Of a stretch of 64,000 bases of DNA, positions 55,776 through 64,000 are shown piece by piece; the first letter of the stretch is position 1, and the number at the start of each line of letters is the position of its first letter. Location: NCBI GenBank assembly GCA_022560025.1, contig JAFISE010000158.1, forward strand, positions 1 through 64,000, in the 5' to 3' direction. Below the pieces are notes generated by a model, which was not told where the DNA came from, ran no database searches, and saw only the letters and a program-made list of their open reading frames with translations. A program made the position numbers and the translations under genes. The DNA is from Stagonosporopsis chrysanthemi (lineage: Eukaryota; Ascomycota; Dothideomycetes; Pleosporales; Didymellaceae).

Positions 55776-58194
55776 AGTACCAAGGTAATCCTAGCAGAGA
55801 GAGCAGTCGCGGTTGAGTGATGGTGCGCGATCGAGCAGGCACTACGTGGTAGCCAAGCTTTGTTCGGGTGGACCTCCTACTTTGCGTCAAGATCGTTCGT
55901 TTCGTACGAAAATCATATGTTAAGTCATCTTAGAAGAGGTAATTCATCATATGGAGCAAGACATTCAATTTTTGAAGGTCCCGTGCACCCTGGAGATTCC
56001 ATTTAATAGAGTGATACATTCGCATCACGGACATCGCCTCATCCTTTGTCCTTGAACATCAGCGACATCTGCAGCTTCTTGCACCATGCGAGCGATTATC
56101 CGCACCAAATGTCACCAGAATCCTGTTCCTCGATCCTCCATAAGGCGAGCCTACAATCGCCAACTCGCTAGTCTGTTCATCATACCAAATAAGAATGTAG
56201 TATTGACTCTTTGTGAACTCAATATACCCAAGCACTTGAATCAGACATTTCAGTTCCAGACCTTAGATTCTCAGGCACCGCGGTTTCTTTTGTGGCTACC
56301 TATGGCAAAAGAACCTTCCAGTAGGGCTCTGAGGTGTACGGGGTTACCTCGTCCTTCAGGAGGAAGGGGAAGGCTAGAGAGATTATGGTGGTGGACGAGT
56401 AAGGAACTCATGGTATGTAGCAAATTGTATGCGATGAATCAAGGTTATATTCTTTTGATAGGGATGATCATAGGGAATTTATTGTATATTTGATTCAGCG
56501 CTGGAGATGACTCGCATCTTCTTTTGATGTACATCCCATTCTTTCTCGGGGCTGGTGAACGGATAGTCTATCTAGGAAGAGAAAATCTTACGCACACCAT
56601 CGGGAAAGGCAGCCACAACGCTGAAGTACTTATTACTTTTCACCAAGCCCCCAATGGCGGTGCCTAGTCTCACAATCCTCTACAACCCCACAGTGGTATA
56701 AGCAGAAAGCCCGATCGACCTCACCGTCTTAAGGAGCGGCGCGCACAACGGGCGAAACGTGCTTGTGATAAATGCAGTAGCTCCAGGAAGATTTGACTGA
56801 AGCGGCGCTACACACGTGTGTAGAGACCTGGCGCAACGATCTGTGATCTTCGAACGCGGTATGTAGTGAAGAAAAGACCACATGCAGAACTCCGCATCCC
56901 GCATAAGTCTTCCGTCCTCTGTGTTGTGGGTCGATTGCCTACTCACGGTGTCCTTATTGTATGCTCAGGCCACAGGTTCGATCAAATTGGCCATTTTCAG
57001 CTTTAATCACTGGGCATCTTCAGCTCTTCGGCATTCTCCAGAATGTGACCAATCGCGCTACTGGAGGCATGAGATGGCTTTGCTGGTCGTATCGCTAGTG
57101 GTCTCAATTCTTGGGCATACGTATTGTAGCAACAGCTCACCATGGCTTGCGATGCACCGCCTACCTCTTACACTTTCAAGACTGCTTCTCTCGTTTCCCG
57201 AAACACGGCGCCTTCTTTTCGCAAAGAGATGCAATCTTCGGCGGTCGAAACATGAACGAACGACATCTTGGACCCACATGGTCTAATACCATCACGGTCT
57301 AGAGAATCCCGCTTGCAGCCATCCTGGCGCAGCGGCTCTTTGGGCTGCGCCACAGCTATCACGATCGTTTTTGGCTTCTTGATGCGTTGTGGCCTTCGGC
57401 AAAGAACAATTTGAGCAGGGTGTCTTGCGCGTCTGAAGTGCTTGTGGGTAATTCACGGTCCGCGCAAACGCCAATATCAATGGCTGGCTGATATGCCTCA
57501 ATGTAGTATCGTACACGGCCGTATCACTAATCGAATCTGACCTTGGCGCATCAGCTACTTTGCAGTGAACGCCAAAACATTATGGCCGGCGGCATCATCC
57601 GAGAGCCTTTGTTTTTCCCACTAACTAGCTGCTCAATGTTCCTGATGGCGTGAAATCTGCGCATCATTGGCGCGCCCCACTTGTTTAGAGTTTGACGTGC
57701 CATGGTGCATTCGACACACTCCTGTCTTCCCGCTTATCTTTCATGGCATTGCCGTAATTTGTACACCACGATGCTAGTATTAGTGATTGAATGCATGCGC
57801 GGGGATCTTCGTTGCCGCAAGGTCTCCAGACTGATTCGGAATGAATGTTGCCATCGAATAGTAGTGCCGGAAGCTCCTTGAATCAGCCGTAATGAGGGAG
57901 AGCCAGTCGTTTGAATGACGAGGAAGCGGGTCCCTTTCCCCTGACCGTCCCCTGCGACTCGAAGGCGTCCGTGACGGGAACTAAAGCCGGTAGGTATACC
58001 GAAAAAACTCGCCGCAGCGCTCCACAAATACCCGTTCCCCGCTAGCGTTCGGCAAGATAACACTCTTGGGTGTCCGAGGAGACACCCACAACATTTGCTC
58101 CATTCTCCGGAACAAACTGTTACTGAACCTACTCATCACTTTGCTAGCAGCATTTAAGCTCAATGTGCTTTGCCCGGAAGCTGGAAGCAACACG
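55776..58194. other. Gene-poor stretch with a possible degraded gene
   Basis: About 2.4 kb without a supported gene. On the minus strand at about 57,800-58,090 the peptides GERVFVERCGEFFRYTYRL and WLSLITADSRSFRHYYSMA read in one frame with a stop between them. They resemble, weakly, the C-terminal region of fungal transcription factors (WL.l...D...f), but this is too slight for a call. Confidence 0.35.
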
Positions 58195-59726
58195 ATGCAA
58201 TACCTGAAGTTGCTCGTTGGACTCACGGCATGGATTTCGATCGGAATTGCGCAAGATAATCGGCTGAACTTGCCAATCGAAAATCTTCCCCAGTGCGCCG
58301 TATGTCCCACCAAGAATGACATCGCATCGGAAACAGTACTGATTATACACACTAGCAATCTTGTCTGCAGACTGCTCTAGCAGATTCGCCCTGTCAAATC
58401 ACCAACCAAACTTGCATATGCACCAACGCGAGGCTTCAGAGTGCGATCGAAAACTGCGCGCTACAGTCTTGTACCATGAGACAAAGTCTAAGTATGTCAA
58501 TGCTCATCTATGCACGCAAGGTGGTTTGCTAAGAAGACGCGCTTCATTCAGGCACAAAGAACGCGACTATGACTGCATGCCATGCACCTATTCGCTCTAA
58601 GCAAGACAAGATAAGAGTCTCCAACATTGTCCTCTCGTTGACAGCCTATACCTGCGTTCTTATCCGCCTCGTCTACAAAGCACTGTGCTCCGTCGACAAA
58701 TTCAGTTGGGACGACTATACCATAGCAGCGACTGTCATTATTAGCATGCCTGCAGTGGTTATCATCGACAGAGGTCTTCTTCCCAGTGGACTTGGTGTGG
58801 ATATCTGGACCATACCTTTCGACCACATTACCGATTTCGTCCGCTACATCTACATTGTCGTGATCCTCTATTTTCTCCTCATCACTTTGATCAAACTCGC
58901 ACTACTATTCTTCTTGCTCAGAATCTTCCCGACGCTAGTAATGCGAAGGCTGTTGTGGGCAACGATCATCTTCAATGTGCTCTGGGGCTTTGCTTCCGCT
59001 CTTGCATCGGCCCTTGAATGCCAACCTGCCAGTTCTTATTGGGTGTCTTGGACTAATGAGAAGCCGCGAAAATGTGTAAATATTAATGCGCTCGCATGGT
59101 CAAATGCCATCCTTAGCATTGTGTTAGATGTCTGGATGCTGGCTCTTCCATTATATGAGGTCTTCCAACTTCAAATGTCCTGGCGCAAGAAGATCAGTGT
59201 TGCCATGATGTTCTTTGTTGGTACATTGTAAGTCTTGTAACAAATTTTCTCCCGGAACTGTCACTTAACTGGTTTTGTTAGCGTCACAATTGTCTCTGGG
59301 CTTCGATTAAGATCTCTCGTCGCCTTCGCCAACTCCAACGACCCCACATGGGACCAGGCCAGCACAATTCTCTGGTCTATCATCGAGATCCACGTCGGAA
59401 CGATTTGCGCCTGTTTGCCTGCACTACGCATCATGCTCGTTCGCATATTCCCCAAGATACTCGGCTCGACCGGGGAAGATCCTGCACTGAGATATCCCAA
59501 TCACGGCTATCACAGTCAGAGTATAGGCGGCAGCGCAGGTGCTGTTAGAAGCGGCTTAGGCAGAAGGCAAAACGGTAGCACGAACGAACCGCATGCTATT
59601 AAGTACACGAAGACGTTTGCAGTGCAGTACAGTGAAAGCGACGAGACGTCGCTTGTACCGTTACAAAATATCAGTCAACAAGTAACAAAGGAACAGAGCA
59701 GCAATACAAGTAAAGTAAGCTTATAG
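58195..59726 (+). CDS. CFEM-domain PTH11-type G-protein-coupled receptor-like protein, four exons
   Basis: The exons are 58195-58299, 58371-58491, 58552-59227 and 59282-59726. All introns have consensus ends and phases close to give 448 residues. A signal peptide (MQYLKLLVGLTAWISIGIA) is followed by a CFEM-like domain, LPQCA, then ALADSPCQITNQTCICTNAR and ENCALQSCTM. TKNATMTACHAPIR precedes a membrane domain with about seven hydrophobic segments and the family signatures FSWDDYTIAAT, GLGVDIWTIPF and LLITLIKLALLFFLLRIFP. The tail (about 110 residues) is hydrophilic and Ser/Thr-rich. Such receptors sense surfaces or nutrients in plant-associated fungi. The CFEM has six cysteines instead of eight in this model. 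The gene ends within about 10 bases of the AT-rich block. Confidence 0.88.
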
Positions 59727-59734
59727 AAGGTAAG

Positions 59735-62700
59735 TATCTATACACTGTTACAAGAGTAAATAATTAATAGTAGAGCAGCTTATTAGCGTTATCTCTACTA
59801 GGTTTTGTTATTACTAAAGACGTATATTATATAAGTATTAAGTAGTTAGAATAAGTTTAGTAAGACTTACTTAGTAAATATTCTACTAAACTTATTATAA
59901 AATATAATATATCTACTTTTACTTATTTTATAGTATTTAAATTATAGATAGACTTAGTATAGATAAGTTTTTGTACTAGCTAAAAGAAATATACTCTATA
60001 GGCAAGCAAGCTAATAAATAAGCAAGCTACTTTAAATAAGCTTTTACTAAAACCTAACTTATTATAGCTTAATGTATCGACACAGAATGCTAGAGAAGTC
60101 TAAAAGGTATAGGTATCTGCTATAAAGTATATAGAAGTACTAAAATAAACTATAGAACTAGATCTCTATTCTTATAAGTCTTGTATAAAAAGATACTTTA
60201 AAACTATCTATCTAAACTCTGTAGAGACTTTGCTTCTTATACCTAGAAGCTTAGAGAAGACTGTACTAAGAAGTAGTTAGAAGACAGATCTAAGTTAAGT
60301 AGTTGTTAGGTAGTATAAGGTAAGCTTAAAGAACTAAGCTTGTTTTTATATACTCTTTCTCTTTATAGGTAGATTATTCTTAATTTTATAAAATTATAAA
60401 GAAAATTCTTATACTATAAAGGTTTAAACTTTAGAAAGGTGTAAAATATATCTAACTTTCTTCTGTCTTAAGACTCTACTCTTTCTTTACTATTATTAAC
60501 TTCTATTTAGGTTGTACTATATAATCTATATTAGCTACTTTATACTTATCTATTCTAGGCAAGCTTTCTAGTTATAATAACTAGGTAAATTAGATTGTTA
60601 CTAAGCTTATAGCTATTATAAGAGCCTATACTACAATAAAGTAGCTTTTACTAAAGTTATAGTAATTATAGAAACGTGTTTAATCTACTTTCTAATTAGG
60701 TTAAATTGCTTATAGTATACTTCTTAAGTAAATAATACGTGCCTTACTTGTTTTTATTCTCTAACAGACTTTAATTCTTCTTATAAGTACTTTAAACAAC
60801 TTTATCTAACTACTACTAACTATTACTAGGCTTGTTTTTAAGTTACTATACTAATACTTGTCTCTCTAAGTACTTTTATAGTAGCTTATTAGGTTATTTA
60901 CTTTTATTTAATTTAGGCCTTTGTATAAGAAAATATAGTAGTACATACTTTTTAACAAAGTATTATTATTAAAGTGTACTTATTATATACTTTATAATAA
61001 AAAGTATTATCTAGTTTAATTACTATCTTTACTTTTTTATTTACTTTTACTAACTTATATAAGTACTAATTTATATTAAAGCTAAGTATAATACTTTTTA
61101 TAGTAACTTTATTATATAAAAAGAAGCTATAGCAAAAAAAAGTAAAAAGTTAAAAGAGCTAGAAGTAGTAGCTATAGCTACTATTTATAAGGCTGCTTAG
61201 AGTAGCCTTTGTTAGTCTGCTTATACCTTAGCAAGTATTATATAGGTAGCAAGTATGCAGTTTAAAAAGGTGTCTGCTACTAATATATTACTTTACTAGT
61301 ACTATATACAGCCTATGTCTAACTAAGCCTTAGTAGAAGTAATCTAAGACTTTACTAAGTAGGTAAAGTTACTATAAGATAAGGTAGAAGAGCTAAAGCA
61401 AGTAGTAGTATCTCTGCTAGTACCTAAGGCTCTTTAGCAGAGTACCTAGAGTAAGGATTTTAAAAAAAACTATACCTAAGAAGGCTTAGCTTCCTTTAGA
61501 TACTCTTATAGTAGATACTAAGAAAAAAATAATTAATATAAGTAAAGCTCTAGCTTAATTACTATATATATAGTAGAGTAGACCTTTTTTTTTATTACTT
61601 AGCTAAGTTAGTAAAGGTTTAAAGTAATTTAGATTTTCTTTATCTTTTAAATTTATAACATACTTACTTAAACTATTATTAGCTGTTTTCTTCTTAGAAT
61701 TTAATCTAATTTAGTAACTATTTTAAAAAACCTAATTATTATAAATACTTATTATAAAACACCTTTAGCTTATAAAGAGTATTCTTAAAGTTTTCTTCTA
61801 GGTACTAAGTAGAATTAAAGTTATATTCTACTTAGCTTATATAGTACTTTAAATATTGTTAAAAGAGTTTACTTACTAGTATTTTATATACTTTCTATTT
61901 CTTAACTTCTAATTGCTAGTTAATTTCTTTACAGACTTTATATAATCTACTTATAGTACGTACAGCTTTCTTAGCTCTAATATTATATAGTTTTATTACT
62001 ATAATAAATTATATAGACTTTACTATAGTATTAGATCTAGATATAACTTAGTAGCAAGGTGTAATATAGTACTATAAACAATCTATACTCTTTAGAATTA
62101 CTATATAGTGTTAGTATTAATAGAAAATTAATAGTAAAGTAGTAGATATTAAAGTTAGTGTTTAGCAGCCTTACACAACTATAAGTAAGTATACTAAGAA
62201 GCTACTACCTACTTACCTGCAGTAGACTACTAACAACAGTAAACACTAATAATAGTAGATATTACTCTAAACAACTTAGGCAGTATTAAGTAAATATAAA
62301 GATATAGACTTGTTTTAAGGTATATTTATTTACTTTTCTAAGTACTATATAGCTATCTATAAGATATACTAGCAGGGTATATTATTATTATAGCTATTAT
62401 TATACCTAAACAGCTACTACTAAAAGCTTTTTATTATAGTATAGAGTAAGCTTATAGCTATAGCTAGAGCTTTTATAGTATAAGCTGCCTAAGTAGAAGA
62501 TATTATATATCTGCTATCTAAGGCACAGCTACTAGCTTTTCTACCTATCTATAAAGATAGTTCTAAGTATAAAATAAAGTAGTATAAGTATATTATATAT
62601 AGTTAGTAGAATATATAAAACTACTATAGAAAAGAGTATAGATAAAGTAACCTATATAAAGAAAAGTAACTATACTAAGGTACTTAACTATTACTTTAGA

Positions 62701-64000
62701 TATAAAAAGAAAACGTATAGTACTAGAAGTTTTAGCTTACTAGTAAGCTAAAATAATTATTTAAAGTTAGCTAGGTTGTATATAAAGCTATATAAAGTAC
62801 TAATAGAAAAAAAAAAGTTAGCTTATAGTATACTCTTAAGACGTCTTTTATACAGAGTAGTGTAGTAGTAAAAAAGACCTAGTAATATATACATAACAAG
62901 ATTAAGCTAGATAGTAACTACTATATCTAGCGCAAGTAGCTAAGAAAAAGTAGCTAGGCCTGCTACCTAGGCTATTTTAACTATAGCTAGCTGCTAGCTT
63001 AGCTGTAGTAGCCTAGCAAGGACAAGAAAGTGCTAGCTAAAGTGTACTAGGTAGTAGAGATAGTTATCTATAAAGCTTAGCTATTATTATTACTAAAGGT
63101 AGCTAAGTAGCTTGCTATATAGTATATTAAGTGCTGTAAAGTAAAAGTACTAGATAGTAAGTACTTGTTTAATATATACTAAATTAGTAAGACTATAGCT
63201 AAGTATAGCTATATCTAGCTATTTATTGTCTACTATATCTAGTAAATACACAACCTAGTAGAGCCTATATATAAAGCTAACTCTACTACTAAAGATAAAA
63301 GTAGCTTAGATAATAAGTAGTCTAGTATATAGAACAGGCCTGCAGCTAGGTAAGTAAGTAAAAAAAAGCTAGTATATTAATTAATATTAAAGTAAGTATA
63401 CTTACTATAGCTAATTAAGTAGATTGTATACCTATACTAGCAGAGCAGTAGTACTAAGAAGGATAGTAACAGTAATAATAAGAGTAATAGCAATAACAAA
63501 AGCAATAGTAAGCTAGATAATAAGGTAGAAAAGTAGCTAGAGAGCTAAGTCTATGCCTTTTTACTTTTACTACTTAACTATAATATTAAGGACTAGTACT
63601 ACTAAAGCACCTTAGTAAGTGCTATAGCTATACAAAGTATTAATTATAACTATAGCTAGAAGAGCCTTCTTATATATATAATATTACTATCTACTATTAT
63701 TATAGTAGCTAAGATACTAGTATTATATAGTGTAGTATAGATATATAAGTATAAAGTAGCTAACTTTATAGTAAAAAAAAAGTAGTTTTAAGTAGATATA
63801 AAAAAAATAGCACTAAGCTATATTAGGATAGTCTAAGATATAGTTAACTACTTTATAATACTAAGTATATATAAGAAGCTACTTATACCTATAGACTAAG
63901 TACTATAGCTATAAGTATTTAGTAAGAAGATTAAAAGCAAGGTTACTATAAAGAGCACTATATAGTAGGTTAGAGATAAGATCTTAAATAGCTATACGTA
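59735..64000. repeat. AT-rich, RIP-like block without reading frames
   Basis: Base composition changes abruptly to mostly A and T. TA dinucleotides dominate, CA/TG/CG steps are scarce, and stop codons fill all six frames, so no frame of useful length exists in 4.2 kb. The block continues to the window edge. This is the signature of repeat-induced point mutation (C-to-T, preferentially at CpA) of a transposon. The element type cannot be recovered by eye. Tracts such as AGCTA and TAGTA recur but no clear LTR was found. Confidence 0.8.

Noticed and set aside
57734..58090. Transcription-factor C-terminal relic
   Set aside because: Similarity rests on a few residues of a weak pattern and a stop interrupts it, so it was not called as a feature.
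1..64000. CRISPR arrays, bacterial operons, rRNA
   Set aside because: No regularly spaced direct repeats, no Shine-Dalgarno-linked gene runs and no rRNA core sequences were seen; gene structure is fungal.

Overview
This window is nuclear DNA from a filamentous ascomycete (Pezizomycotina). The evidence is short GT-AG introns of about 45-80 bases, a HET-domain gene, a CFEM/PTH11-type receptor, secreted plant-cell-wall enzymes, and an extremely AT-rich terminal block that looks like the product of repeat-induced point mutation (RIP). A dothideomycete is a reasonable guess, but the sequence alone does not prove it. Exon joins were made by hand from splice signals and frame continuity; no search was run.

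Layout. 1-2.5 kb: the 3' part of a large GC-rich fungal transcription factor, followed by dense simple repeats. 3.8-5.3 kb: a broken HET-domain gene. 6-18.2 kb: a housekeeping-like stretch with a small hypothetical gene, a Gfo/Idh/MocA oxidoreductase, an RluA-type pseudouridine synthase, a hotdog thioesterase, a class II heme peroxidase, an Mpr1-like GNAT, an F-box protein and a GFA/CENP-V-like protein. Four copies of a short dispersed repeat lie between these genes, one of them nested inside a roughly 516-base inverted-repeat element. 19.3-31.1 kb: a hybrid histidine kinase, a probable APC/C subunit 13, a GH5 glucanase with a frameshift, a secreted GPI-like protein with an internal stop, an NAD kinase, and a seven-exon MoxR/Mg-chelatase-like protein.

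33-59.7 kb is accessory in character. GH67 alpha-glucuronidase, GH71 alpha-1,3-glucanase, a small cysteine-rich defensin-like secreted gene, a CxxC-rich conserved protein and a CFEM-GPCR are separated by long gene-poor stretches that hold relics: a cytochrome P450, a double-cupin gene and a kelch gene. The last two each carry a copy of the same ~182-base element, each copy flanked by an 8-base target duplication. From 59.73 kb to the end there is no usable reading frame and the DNA is TA-saturated.

How the genes fit together. The secreted enzymes (GH5, GH67, GH71, peroxidase), the defensin-like gene and the CFEM receptor suggest a plant- or litter-associated lifestyle with competition against other microbes. 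Many accessory genes carry single lesions (in-frame stops, one-base shifts, insertions), so the right half looks like a region of gene decay beside a RIP-affected repeat block. Sequencing or assembly error must be excluded for the homopolymer shifts.
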